64,000 nucleotides of DNA from Verrucomicrobiota bacterium (lineage in GTDB: Bacteria > Verrucomicrobiota > Verrucomicrobiia > Limisphaerales > UBA1319). The stretch spans positions 1 to 64,000 of the forward strand of contig JAKLHY010000002.1 of the NCBI GenBank assembly GCA_022709905.1, in the 5' to 3' direction. Position numbers and translations under genes: made by a program. The notes under the pieces were generated by a model. The model saw nothing but the letters and a program-made list of their open reading frames with translations. It had not been told where the DNA came from and did no database searches. Positions 29,586 to 38,067 of this stretch are shown here, piece after piece (the stretch's first letter is position 1; every line of letters begins with the position of its first letter).

Positions 29586-30443
29586 ATGAGCGCTATGAAA
29601 ACAAGCTCGAAGCACGGTGGATTTACGCTGATTGAATTGCTGGTGGTGATATCCATCATCGGCATTCTTGCCAGCATGATCATGCCCTCGCTCAGCAGAG
29701 CCAAGGAAAAGGCGAAAGTCACCACTTGCCTGAATAACTTGAGGCAATTGGGGATTTCGATCAATCTCTACATGGACGATCACGGGGGTCGGTTTCCGCC
29801 GCTTGAAGTCGATGACTTGGGCGATCCCAATCGCCGGAATCAGCCTTTGATGAAGGATGTGACCTCGGCCCTGGGTGGTTTTGATCCCGAACCCTCACAT
29901 CTGCGCAATGTGCCGACGGCGAAGATGCGGCCCTTGTTCAACTACTTGCCGCCTTCGGAAGTTTTCAAATGTCCCCAAGACAAGGGACAGCATGAACGGC
30001 CATGCGCGGGCATGGACCCCATCAAACCTTCGAATTGGAAGAAGCTGGGTAACAGTTATCAATACAATGCAGGGCCGTTGGCGGTGCTGGTGGGGGGCGG
30101 ATTTCGCCAAAAGCCGGCTGATCCGGTCATGGGCTTGGCAGAAAAGCCCGAGAGCTGGGTGGCCAATCCATCACTCCATATTCTGATGCACGAACCTCCT
30201 GCCCGTTTATATGGATGTTTAACGATTGGTCCCCGATGGTACCAATGGCATTTTGTGCGAGGTCCGGTCGATATCCTGGATCCCACTCGGGCGCGGGCGC
30301 AGTTTATTTCGCCGATCCTGTTTGTGGATGGACATACCGCCGAACATAATTTCTCGCAATCGTTGATGATCGATCCCTACTATCCTTACGAACCCACTCG
30401 GCAGTGGATTTGGTACAAACCTGCCGACCAGGCGATCCCATGA
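29586..30443 (+). CDS. Prepilin-type N-terminal cleavage/methylation domain protein
   Basis: A 285-residue pseudopilin-like protein. The prepilin motif GG|FTLIELLVVISIIGILASM is present (Glu5 conserved, cut after Gly), followed by a helix (LSRAKEKAKVTTCLNNLRQLGI) and a large globular part with a late LFVDGHTAEHNF motif, as in the xylan/DUF1559-like pseudopilin families that are hugely expanded in Verrucomicrobia and Planctomycetes. It probably anchors in the membrane and may be surface exposed; function unknown. The ATG at 29586 is nine bases before another in-frame ATG. Its stop overlaps the next gene by ATGA. Confidence 0.88.
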   Translation: MSAMKTSSKHGGFTLIELLVVISIIGILASMIMPSLSRAKEKAKVTTCLNNLRQLGISINLYMDDHGGRFPPLEVDDLGDPNRRNQPLMKDVTSALGGFDPEPSHLRNVPTAKMRPLFNYLPPSEVFKCPQDKGQHERPCAGMDPIKPSNWKKLGNSYQYNAGPLAVLVGGGFRQKPADPVMGLAEKPESWVANPSLHILMHEPPARLYGCLTIGPRWYQWHFVRGPVDILDPTRARAQFISPILFVDGHTAEHNFSQSLMIDPYYPYEPTRQWIWYKPADQAIP

Positions 30444-31024
30444 GCGAAGGACAAACCCTAAGTCGTCAGGTGAGAATCGAGGAGCTTGCCTCGGATTACC
30501 AAAAAATCAGTCAATCCTTGCAGGAATCGGGTCTGGTGGCAGGCCAGGCGGATGAACTGCTGGGACAATCCTTGCAAGCGGTCTGCGTGCAATGCGGGCT
30601 GGCCTTGTCGGGATCGGAGCTTTACCAACTTGCCCGGTCCAGCGAGCCAAACGCCCTGCCGTTGGCAAGCCCGAAACTCCAGCGAGTCAAGCAGGGCTAT
30701 TGCGGACGAGAGGGCTGCAATTCGTTCTATTATGAGATCCGGCTACCCCTGGGCAGCGACGTGGATTGGACCGGCATCCTGGAAAGCATCGCGTCACGAG
30801 ATTCTGACGGCGCCAGCAAAGGGGTTCCCGGAGAGTCCGCTTCGGTTCGTTCCCAAACAGCCTTGGGGCACAAGAAACGAAAAGTTCTGCTGTTTGCAGG
30901 ATTGGCGTTCGTGGTCATCCTGCTGGCTTTGAAATACATGATGTCGACCGGCGGGCTCCCCGGTTTCCAGCAGGAGCAAAAATTCCAGATCGATCCCAAC
31001 TCGATTCCATCGCATCGGCGTTAA
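30440..31024 (+). CDS. Unrecognised small membrane protein with paired cysteines
   Basis: A 194-residue protein of no family I can name. An N-terminal helical part (about 10-50) is followed by two Cys pairs (VCVQCG about residue 54-57 and GYCGREGCNSFYYEI about residue 90), which could hold a zinc ion, then a Ser-rich linker and one membrane helix (about 154-172, VLLFAGLAFVVILLALKYM), leaving a short tail. It would be a C-terminally anchored cytoplasmic protein. It overlaps the pseudopilin gene by ATGA, so the two are made together. The TTAA around its stop coincides with an orphan reading frame on the other strand (see findings). Confidence 0.72.
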   Translation: MSEGQTLSRQVRIEELASDYQKISQSLQESGLVAGQADELLGQSLQAVCVQCGLALSGSELYQLARSSEPNALPLASPKLQRVKQGYCGREGCNSFYYEIRLPLGSDVDWTGILESIASRDSDGASKGVPGESASVRSQTALGHKKRKVLLFAGLAFVVILLALKYMMSTGGLPGFQQEQKFQIDPNSIPSHRR

Positions 31025-31239
31025 GCCTCCAGCGATGCTTCGGATCGTGGCTGTGTCCGAAGGACCCGCCGCAGCGTCTCAGCCCATTTTGAAATGGCCA
31101 TGAGCTGCAGATTGGGGCTCCGCCCCATTCCCGCGCTCTGATTCGAAGCGGAAGTGTCGCTGGAGTGTTAAGCGGAAAGAGGCCTCGGGCGGTTGCTTCG
31201 ACGAAGCGCCGATCGACCGTCGGCAGGTTTGAAGACTCG

Positions 31240-32160
31240 CTAGACCAAGCCCTCGAGGATGGTGGGCAATCGTTCGAGGCTGCGTTTGAATGAAGCGTGG
31301 GCGATGGCTTTTTCCGGCTCTCTCTGATGGGGAAAAAGGATATCCCAGCCCGAAGCATGGAGCCACACTTCCTGGCTGATTTCACGGCTGTTCCCGCTGT
31401 TGCCGATGCCCGCGTGGCGGACGAGCAGATCGGCGATCTGGACGGCGGCGACGATTTGAGCGTGGTGGTTGGCCCGCTGAGGTTCGTGATGATACTGGGC
31501 GGTCTCAACCATGATATCGGGCAGGTTATGGTTTTTCAGATAGATAGCTCCCAGCTCTGCGTGATTGAGCCCCAGAATTTCCGATTCCACCTCGCAAAGC
31601 TCAAAGTCCCCGGCGGCGATCTGTTGGTGAATCGCCGCAAAATGCTGGGGGAATGCCGCGGCCATAACAATCTTGCCCACATCGTGGACGAGACCTGCGA
31701 CATAGTCCACCTCGTCTGAGGGAACCATAATGGTGCTGATCACCTCCCGAGCCATGATCGCGGTGCCGATGCAATGCTGCCAGAATTCCCTCCAGCGAAA
31801 GGCCGTGTTGCCCGCCAGGCGCTGGAAATCCTCAATCACAGGGGTGACCATGGCCAATTGGCGAATCTGACGGACGCCCAAATAGAACACCGCCTCCTCA
31901 ATGCTGTTCACCGGCGTGGTCAATCCGTAATAAACCGAATTGACCAGCCGCAACAAGCGGGCGGTCAGACTGGGATCGCGCCGGATGACCTCCGAGATTT
32001 GCGAAGTGTATCGCTGATCTGCGTTCAACAGTTCGCGCAGCGCACTATTAATACTGCTTAATGAAGGCAGCCGGGCGCAGCTCTTCAACCTGATTTCAAT
32101 CTGTTCTCTGTCCAAACGCTCCAGTTTGACCTCGTGTTCCATGGTGGCGAATTGAGTCAT
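31240..32160 (-). CDS. HDOD-domain signalling protein
   Basis: A 306-residue HDOD protein. The domain (about 20-215) shows the opening LPSLSSINSALRELLN, then RLLRLVNSVYYGL, SIEEAVFYLGVRQIRQLAM, and a largely intact HD phosphohydrolase-like motif AGLVHDVGKIVM with further His residues (LNHAELGAIYLK, QYHHEP). HDOD proteins are mostly non-catalytic scaffolds in chemotaxis, c-di-GMP or stress signalling, but the HD pair here is retained. I chose the ATG at 32160 over a GTG at 32163 and an ATG at 32142. It is divergent from the cheX-like gene 117 bases away, suggesting shared control. Confidence 0.88.
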   Translation of the reverse strand: MTQFATMEHEVKLERLDREQIEIRLKSCARLPSLSSINSALRELLNADQRYTSQISEVIRRDPSLTARLLRLVNSVYYGLTTPVNSIEEAVFYLGVRQIRQLAMVTPVIEDFQRLAGNTAFRWREFWQHCIGTAIMAREVISTIMVPSDEVDYVAGLVHDVGKIVMAAAFPQHFAAIHQQIAAGDFELCEVESEILGLNHAELGAIYLKNHNLPDIMVETAQYHHEPQRANHHAQIVAAVQIADLLVRHAGIGNSGNSREISQEVWLHASGWDILFPHQREPEKAIAHASFKRSLERLPTILEGLV

Positions 32161-32248
32161 CACCCAGACATATCGGCTATCGCCGACAAAAGTTGATGCA
32201 AAACATCACACAATTCCGCCAAAAAAGGTCCGAATGGCGCTAAAGTGC

Positions 32249-32263
32249 CGGCAGAATCTGCCG
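32249..32263 (+). promoter_or_regulatory. Short perfect dyad upstream of the CheX gene
   Basis: CGGCAG-AAT-CTGCCG sits five bases before the ribosome site of the CheX gene, in the divergent space shared with the HDOD gene. It could be an operator or a leader hairpin; the sequence cannot tell. Confidence 0.35.
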
Positions 32264-32277
32264 ATCTAGGGAGCATG

Positions 32278-32745
32278 ATGGCTGTCAATGATCTTGCCGA
32301 ACTTCTGAAATGCGCCGTTCCCGAGGTGTTTTCAACCATGCTCAGCATGGAAGCCAGTCCGCAACCTGCCGATGCGCCCAAGCCGGTGTTCGACGCCCAG
32401 GTTGCTGGAGCGGTCGGTTTTACCGGAAAACTGGATGGGGTGGTGTATCTGTTCACACCGGTCTCTTTCGCCCGATTAATCACTGGCCGGTTGCTCGGAT
32501 TAAGCGATAACGAGATCGATGGGGATGACATGGTTAATGACGCGATTGGCGAGTTGACCAATATGGTCGTGGGCCATGTCAAATCCCGAATGTGCGACCG
32601 CGGCGCCGCCTGTGTGATGACCATTCCTTCCGTTGTCCGCGGCAGTCACTTCAGTATTACGCCGGTGAGTCCCACGGATTCACGCACGCTTCATTTTGTC
32701 TGTCAGGATCAACATCTGCTCGTGCAGGTGTTGGTTAAACCGTAA
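32278..32745 (+). CDS. CheX-like chemotaxis phosphatase
   Basis: A 155-residue single-domain protein of the CheX/CheC/FliY phosphatase group. The active-site pattern D-x3-E-x2-N is present (NDAIGELTNMVVGHVKS), with a proline 22 residues after the Asn, close to the family spacing. Such proteins dephosphorylate receiver domains, and the very next gene encodes a REC-REC-STAS protein, an obvious partner. Two adjacent ATGs (32275, 32278) are possible; AGGGAG at 32268-32273 gives the better spacing to 32278. Whether the pathway concerns chemotaxis is unclear, as no flagellar or receptor gene is nearby. Confidence 0.85.
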   Translation: MAVNDLAELLKCAVPEVFSTMLSMEASPQPADAPKPVFDAQVAGAVGFTGKLDGVVYLFTPVSFARLITGRLLGLSDNEIDGDDMVNDAIGELTNMVVGHVKSRMCDRGAACVMTIPSVVRGSHFSITPVSPTDSRTLHFVCQDQHLLVQVLVKP

Positions 32746-32768
32746 ACCAGGAAGCCTAATCTCAGCAT

Positions 32769-33938
32769 ATGGGTGTAAAAATATTAACCGTCGACGACAG
32801 CAAAACGATTCGTCTCATCGTGGCGCGAGCCTTCAAGACTTTCGACACGGAGATCCTCGAAGCTTCCAATGGCGTGGAAGGCCTGGCTGTGGCTTCCCGG
32901 GAGAAACCCGACATCATTCTCCTGGATTTTACCATGCCTGTCATGGATGGCATGGAGATGCTCGGCAAACTCAAGAGTAATACGGATCTCAAGAGCATTC
33001 CGGTGGTCATGCTGACCGCCGAAGCCGGACGCGAAAACGTCACCAAAATCGCCAAGATGGGAGTTCGGGATTATATCGTCAAGCCCTTCAAGGAAGAGCT
33101 GGTCGTCGAACGTGTGGGACGCATCGTGGAATTAATGCCGCGTGGCGCCACCGTGGCCAAGATTCGGAGGTATGACGATCCTCTCAATCTCCTGCTGGTA
33201 GACGATAAACCCGCGATTCTGGAACAACTGCGGACCGGTTTGGCCGATACGCCCTGGACGATTACCAGCGCCGAACAGGTCAACTTGTCCCTCATTGAGC
33301 GCATCACCCAGAATCCACCCGACTTGATCCTGGCCAGCCTCTCCCTTCCTTCCGATGCGGCCTGCACCCTTTTCCAGAAAATCCGCAACACCATCAAAAC
33401 ACAAAGCCTTCCCATTTTTGGTCTGAGCGTCAAAACGGAGACCGACGAGCAGGTGCGCGCGCAGCAATTGGGCTTCACCGGCATTGTAACCAAGCCGATC
33501 GATTTTAACGATCTAAAGGCCAAGATTACCCGGGCCCTGAATCTGGATACCACCTACAAGTACTTTGAACGCCAGGCAAACGTGCTCGTGATCAAGGTTC
33601 CCACCGTGTGCACCTCTGTGGCCACCAACGAGATTGCGGCTAATTTGCGTCTCCAGGCCAAGGAGGCCGTTGATGCGGGCATTGATAAACTGGTCATGGA
33701 TATCAGCCGGCCCAAGTCGGTCGATGTCACGATGATCGAATTGGGATTGCGAGTCGTTCGTCTGTGCCAGGAATTGTCCCTGAAGTACATTTTTGTCGGG
33801 TCAGAACCGATATGCAGGGAGTGCATCAACTTTGCCGAAACGAAGGATTGGCGATTTGCCAACAGCATCGAAGAGGCGGTTGGCCAACTGGGAGGTGGAA
33901 CCAGGGTGTCACCTCCCAAAGAACCCGTGGCCGGATAG
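32769..33938 (+). CDS. Response regulator: REC, degenerate REC and STAS domains
   Basis: A 389-residue cytoplasmic protein. The first receiver (about 1-120) is intact: DD near residue 9, phospho-Asp53 (IILLDFTMPVMDG), Thr83 and Lys105 (VKPF). The second (about 138-260) keeps LLLVDD and VTKP but has Ser190 where the acceptor Asp should be (PPDLILASLSLP), so it cannot be phosphorylated. Residues about 270-375 form a STAS/anti-anti-sigma-like domain (VLVIKVPTVCTS, IDKLVMDISRPKSVDVTMIELG). It probably links phosphorylation to partner switching. It follows the CheX gene by 23 bases. Upstream ribosome site is weak. Confidence 0.85.
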   Translation: MGVKILTVDDSKTIRLIVARAFKTFDTEILEASNGVEGLAVASREKPDIILLDFTMPVMDGMEMLGKLKSNTDLKSIPVVMLTAEAGRENVTKIAKMGVRDYIVKPFKEELVVERVGRIVELMPRGATVAKIRRYDDPLNLLLVDDKPAILEQLRTGLADTPWTITSAEQVNLSLIERITQNPPDLILASLSLPSDAACTLFQKIRNTIKTQSLPIFGLSVKTETDEQVRAQQLGFTGIVTKPIDFNDLKAKITRALNLDTTYKYFERQANVLVIKVPTVCTSVATNEIAANLRLQAKEAVDAGIDKLVMDISRPKSVDVTMIELGLRVVRLCQELSLKYIFVGSEPICRECINFAETKDWRFANSIEEAVGQLGGGTRVSPPKEPVAG

Positions 33939-33962
33939 GACACCTTACTCCACTGACAGATC

Positions 33963-34502
33963 ATGGCGCCCGGAAGATCATACTTCGAAAAAGGCCTGAC
34001 GATGGTTGCCCTGGGAACTCTGATCTCGACCCTGTCGGCCGCTCCCAAGGCCGGTTATTTGCCTCGGATTGGGCCCACTCCACTCCGCTTTCAATTGCCG
34101 CCGGATCCGACGGCCATTGTGGTCCGACTGGCTCCTCTGACTCCATTGATCAAGGAAACGACCAATCTCGTCCAAAACATCAATAATCTGTCAGCAACCA
34201 ACCCGCCGGTTCCGATATCCCCTCCCCCGGTTCCAGTGATTCCCGGTCCTGATTCCAGCCCTGAGGTCACTCCGGGACCGCCGCCTGTGGTTGTCAATGT
34301 CACCAACACGGTCATTACACCGGTCGTCGGAGGGGCGAGCCTGACTCCCCAAATGCTCGTGCCGTTTTTTATGCCCCAATCAGGGCAAGGCGATGGAAGT
34401 CTGGCCCCCACCGTGACGGTCCCCATTGGCTTTGATCCTCCGCCGGCAAATGCCGTGCCCTCCAGTTCGGCCACCTATCGGACGCCGTCCAATTCGCCGT
34501 GA
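33963..34502 (+). CDS. Proline-rich secreted protein of unknown function
   Basis: A 179-residue low-complexity protein. The N-terminus can serve as a signal peptide (LTMVALGTLISTLSA then a likely cut near AAPKA); the rest is rich in Pro, Val, Thr and Ser with repeated PPP and PGP motifs and no cysteine. I recognise no family. An internal ATG at 34002 with an AAGG site is an alternative start. It lies between the REC-REC-STAS gene (24 bases) and the TPR gene (16 bases), so it is probably part of the same transcript. It may be a periplasmic linker or wall-associated protein; that is a guess. Confidence 0.6.
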   Translation: MAPGRSYFEKGLTMVALGTLISTLSAAPKAGYLPRIGPTPLRFQLPPDPTAIVVRLAPLTPLIKETTNLVQNINNLSATNPPVPISPPPVPVIPGPDSSPEVTPGPPPVVVNVTNTVITPVVGGASLTPQMLVPFFMPQSGQGDGSLAPTVTVPIGFDPPPANAVPSSSATYRTPSNSP

Positions 34503-34518
34503 TCGCGGATGAGGTTTC

Positions 34519-36030
34519 ATGAATGCCAAACCAGCATCATCAACATCCCGTCGGACATTCGGTGAAAACCGATTGTCCTTGTGGTGCTGGATCATGGTTA
34601 TTGCGATGGGGGCTGTTTCCGCCCGGCCCGCGACGCCCGTTGCTGATTTTTCCACAGTCACCGCCAGTCCAACTAATCCGCCTCCGCCGGTTGGGCTTGA
34701 GCTCGTGGTGACCAACCGCCAGTTGCCGGTTCTTACCCAGAAGCTCCTCACCGACCTGGATGCCTTGCTGCTGGGGCCGGAGGCGGCATCGCAGCCGGCC
34801 GATCCTCATTCCAGGATTCCCGAGGCGCCTCCCCCGAGCCCTGTGGCCCACGAAAAACCTCCGCCCGAAAATACCCGCTCGGTTCAAGGCACGAATGAAA
34901 CTGCCAAGATCATCGAATCCGGCCTTTTTACCGAAGCCCAGTTGTATGCGCGGAAACTGACCGAGGCCCGCAGGTTTCGTCTGGAAAACCAGCCCTCATC
35001 AGCCAGTCCGATCCTGCTTTCCTTGATTCAAGAGCCGGTGCCGGATCCAATCGCGCGGGCATCCTTGCTGGAATTGGCCTTGGTGGCCCAACAGGAGGAT
35101 CAGCTTTTAAGAGCTTTGACGTTGTTTTCCAGTTTTATCGAGAAATATCCCGACGATATCCGGGTTCCGGAAGTGCTGTTGCGCCAGGGACTGATTTATC
35201 GCCGGATGGGAGCCCATCAATCGGCGCTGAACAAGTTTTACACCGTTATGACACGCGCCCTCAACATGGGCGCCGAGCGCCTGGACTATTACCAGCGCCT
35301 GGTTCTCCAAGCCCAAGTGGAGATTGCGGAAACCCATTATGCTCAGGAGAATTACCGGGAATCCGCCGATTTTTTAGCCCGGCTATTGAAGCTGGATGAT
35401 CCCGGCCTGCATCGAAGTTCGCTCCACCTCAAACTGATTCGCAGTCTCGTCGCCCAGTCGAAAACGGCCGAAATGATCGCTTCGGCGCGCGACTTTCTGG
35501 TCCGTTATGAAAAAAGCAACGAAGCCCCCGAGGTTCGTTTTCTGCTGGCCAAGGCCCTGAAACAAACCGGTCAGACTCAGGAGGCCCTGCATCAGGTCTT
35601 GTTGTTGCTTGAATCCCAGCGTCAATCCACAGGCCAAAGCGCGGAGATTTGGATCCACTGGCAACAGCGCACGGGTAATGAAATTGCCAACGAACTCTAT
35701 AAAGAAGGGGATTTCATGAACGCCCTTCTCATTTACGAACACCTGGCCAAACTCAATCAAACGCCGGGCTGGCAGCTGCCGCTGCTTTATCAGATCGGCC
35801 TGGTCTACGAACGGTTGAACCAACCCCAGAAAGCCGCTCAGATGTATACCCAAATCATCGACCGGGAGGCCGCTTCCGGGACCAACGCGCCCAATCCCAG
35901 CCTCCGCACGGTGCATGAAATGGCTCAATGGCGGAAGAATTTTCTCGCTTGGCACATTCAGGCCGAACAGAATTCCCGGGACTTGGCTCCATGGGTATCG
36001 TCCGGCACTGATGCCGCCGCGGCGCCCTAG
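34519..36030 (+). CDS. Exported TPR-repeat protein
   Basis: A 503-residue protein with a signal-like N-terminus (hydrophobic LWCWIMVIAMGAVSA, about residues 24-38), a Pro-rich spacer and then about 330 residues of tetratricopeptide-like helices (LLELALVAQQEDQLLRALTLFSSFIEKYPDD, VLLRQGLIYRRMGAHQSALNKF in shortened view). It resembles YfgM/BamD/tol-pal-type periplasmic TPR scaffolds but is longer. A GAGG site precedes the ATG by four bases. It sits in a run with the proline-rich protein, a coiled-coil protein and an NtrC-type activator, so it may be a part of an envelope structure made under their control. Confidence 0.8.
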   Translation: MNAKPASSTSRRTFGENRLSLWCWIMVIAMGAVSARPATPVADFSTVTASPTNPPPPVGLELVVTNRQLPVLTQKLLTDLDALLLGPEAASQPADPHSRIPEAPPPSPVAHEKPPPENTRSVQGTNETAKIIESGLFTEAQLYARKLTEARRFRLENQPSSASPILLSLIQEPVPDPIARASLLELALVAQQEDQLLRALTLFSSFIEKYPDDIRVPEVLLRQGLIYRRMGAHQSALNKFYTVMTRALNMGAERLDYYQRLVLQAQVEIAETHYAQENYRESADFLARLLKLDDPGLHRSSLHLKLIRSLVAQSKTAEMIASARDFLVRYEKSNEAPEVRFLLAKALKQTGQTQEALHQVLLLLESQRQSTGQSAEIWIHWQQRTGNEIANELYKEGDFMNALLIYEHLAKLNQTPGWQLPLLYQIGLVYERLNQPQKAAQMYTQIIDREAASGTNAPNPSLRTVHEMAQWRKNFLAWHIQAEQNSRDLAPWVSSGTDAAAAP

Positions 36031-36045
36031 CCGGTCGGTCGGGTT

Positions 36046-36519
36046 ATGAGTTCGAACCAGCCATCGGATTTCCCGCCACAGGGCGGGCCAGCGGGGGGAA
36101 TATTGGATGTCGCCAGACTCAGAGTCGAGCTGGAACGACACGGGGCCCTATGCCAGGAGCTGCTGAGTATTGTCGAGCAGGAAGGCCAGGCCTTGCGAAG
36201 CGGGGCCGAAGGCCTGCCCGATGACTGCCGTGATGCCAAAAAGAGACTGCTCCCCATGCTAAGCGAATCCCTCGCGCACCTGCGGCAATCGCGCCTGGCC
36301 TGGCAGCAGTTGGACGCGGATGAACGCGCCAGGCATCCCGCGATCAAATCCTTGCTCCAGAAGCTCCAGGATCTTATCATGAAGATCGTGATCCTGGATC
36401 GTGAAAACGAACAGAATCTGCTTCGGCGAGGATTGGTGCCGGCCCGGCACCTGCCCCCGGCGCGATCGCAGCAACCCCATTTTGTCGCCGATCTGTATCG
36501 GCGTCAAGGATCCCGCTAG
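36046..36519 (+). CDS. FlgN-like coiled-coil protein of unknown role
   Basis: A 157-residue, mostly helical protein without signal or membrane segment. The spacing of helices (LRVELERHGALCQELLSIVEQEGQAL, then LHLRQSRLAWQQL-type and LIMKIVILDRENEQNLL) resembles FlgN-type secretion chaperones, but identity is too weak for a firm call and no flagellar or type III genes are present. The C-terminal 25 residues are Pro/Arg/Gln rich. It starts 16 bases after the TPR gene and ends 10 bases before the NtrC-type regulator gene, so it is in the same operon. Confidence 0.6.
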   Translation: MSSNQPSDFPPQGGPAGGILDVARLRVELERHGALCQELLSIVEQEGQALRSGAEGLPDDCRDAKKRLLPMLSESLAHLRQSRLAWQQLDADERARHPAIKSLLQKLQDLIMKIVILDRENEQNLLRRGLVPARHLPPARSQQPHFVADLYRRQGSR

Positions 36520-36529
36520 GATAACACCC

Positions 36530-37981
36530 ATGCCGATCGAGAAAATCATCGTCCTGGAAGATGACCTGATTGTTCGAAAGAACCTTGAGCAGCAGTTGCG
36601 GCAGCGGCGTTACGACGTCGCCGCCGTGGCCAACCTCGCCGCCGCCTACGAATTGCTGTCCAAGGATACCTTCGACTTGATGTTCGTCGACGTCCGCCTC
36701 CCCGATGGCGACGGCACCGAGTTGCTCCAGCAACTGCAATTGCGGGCCCAACGCCCCCTGGTGGTCATCATGACCGGTTTCGGTTCCGTCGAATCCGCCG
36801 TCGACTGCATGCGGAACGGCGCCTTCGATTACCTGATCAAACCCTTTTCCAATGATCAAATCGAAGTCACCCTGCGCAAGGCCGAGGGCTTTACCCAACT
36901 TGTCAAGGTCAACCAATACCTCAGCCACGAGGAAGACGATGACGCGGGCTACGAGCTGTTGGGCAAGAGCGTTCCAATGGAGCAGCTGCGGCAATTGATT
37001 CGCAAGGTGGCCCGCACCGAGGCCACCGTGCTCATCCAGGGGGAGAGCGGCACCGGCAAAGAACTGGTCGCTCGAGCTCTTTACCGCCAAAGCCCGCGCG
37101 CCAACGCCCCGTTCATCCGTGTCAACTGCGCCGCCATTCCCGAGAACCTTATCGAAAGCGAGTTTTTTGGTCACGAAAAAGGGGCATTCACCGGCGCCAT
37201 CAATAAACGGGAAGGCCGCTTCGAGCTGGCTCATAACGGCACCATTCTCCTGGACGAAATCAGCGAAATTTCTCCCTCGGTCCAGGCCAAGCTCCTCCGA
37301 GTCCTGCAGGAACGCGAACTGGAGCGCGTGGGCGGCACCCGGACCATCAAGGTCGACGTCCGAGTCATCGCCACCACCAATCGCCGCCTCGAACAAAGCG
37401 TCGAGCGCAAAGAGTTCCGTCAGGATCTCTTTTTCCGCCTCAATGTCGTGCCGATTCAGGTGCCGCCGCTTCGCGACCGGCATGAGGACGTTGTCTTTCT
37501 GGCCGAGCATTTCATGCGACGCTACGCCCGCAAACACGGCATCAAGGTCCAGGGCATTTCCCCCGCCTGCCTTCGCGCCCTCTCCAGTCACCACTGGCCC
37601 GGCAATGTGCGCGAACTCCAAAATGTCATCGAACGCGCTGTCATCCTCAGCAGTGACGACGATTTCCTTGGTGTCGAGCACCTCGGTTTTGTCGCAACGG
37701 CCTCAAACCTCCCGGTTCCCTCCGCTGAACCGGTTGGCCCGGGTGAATCCCCTGGCGCCGCTTCCCCCGCCGAAGAATCGTTGCCCAGCCTCAGCGACAT
37801 CGAAAAACGACATATCCTCCGCGTGCTGGAACAATGCCGTGGCAATCGCACTCACGCCGCAAAAATCCTGGATATCAGCATTCGAACCTTGCGCAACAAG
37901 CTCAACGATTATCGGAAAGAGCCTGGGTCGCAGATCCCCTTTGTCGACGACGATGCCGCTGAATCGGCCGCGAATGATTAG
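36530..37981 (+). CDS. NtrC-family sigma-54-dependent response regulator
   Basis: A 483-residue activator: receiver (about 1-120, acceptor Asp54 in MFVDVRLPDG), AAA+ domain (about 140-380) with Walker A GESGTGKE, the sigma-54 contact loop GAFTGA (about 219), Walker B-like GTILLDEIS and arginine-finger region, and a Fis-type HTH (RNRTHAAKILDISIRTLRNKL). Phosphorylation should switch on transcription from sigma-54 promoters. The ATG at 36530 begins the receiver; the open frame to 36401 overlaps the previous gene. No adjacent kinase gene follows; its partner could be the hybrid kinase at 0.1-2.1 kb or an unlinked one. Confidence 0.93.
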   Translation: MPIEKIIVLEDDLIVRKNLEQQLRQRRYDVAAVANLAAAYELLSKDTFDLMFVDVRLPDGDGTELLQQLQLRAQRPLVVIMTGFGSVESAVDCMRNGAFDYLIKPFSNDQIEVTLRKAEGFTQLVKVNQYLSHEEDDDAGYELLGKSVPMEQLRQLIRKVARTEATVLIQGESGTGKELVARALYRQSPRANAPFIRVNCAAIPENLIESEFFGHEKGAFTGAINKREGRFELAHNGTILLDEISEISPSVQAKLLRVLQERELERVGGTRTIKVDVRVIATTNRRLEQSVERKEFRQDLFFRLNVVPIQVPPLRDRHEDVVFLAEHFMRRYARKHGIKVQGISPACLRALSSHHWPGNVRELQNVIERAVILSSDDDFLGVEHLGFVATASNLPVPSAEPVGPGESPGAASPAEESLPSLSDIEKRHILRVLEQCRGNRTHAAKILDISIRTLRNKLNDYRKEPGSQIPFVDDDAAESAAND

Positions 37982-37987
37982 CCCATG

Positions 37988-38012
37988 AAAAAGGGGCGGC
38001 ACTTGCCGCCCC
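37988..38012 (-). terminator. Terminator of the Gfo/Idh/MocA gene
   Basis: GGGGCGGC (37993-38000) and GCCGCCCC (38005-38012) form an 8-bp all-GC stem with a 4-base loop. On the minus strand it is followed by TTTTT (plus 37988-37992), so it ends transcription of the oxidoreductase gene and sits in the convergent gap with the NtrC-type gene. Confidence 0.8.
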
Positions 38013-38067
38013 GGGGAATTGAAAGGCCGCCAGGAATTGTCCCGTGACCCCATGGAGTCGCGGATGG

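Noticed and set aside
32234..32249. Sigma-54-like TGGCGCTAAAGTGCC upstream of the CheX gene
   Set aside because: Again GG-N9-GC, and it is partly self-complementary by chance.
36377..37681. Long open frame (434 codons) on the minus strand
   Set aside because: It mirrors the NtrC-type gene; the plus strand carries GESGTGKE and GAFTGA, the minus frame is only a GC-rich shadow.
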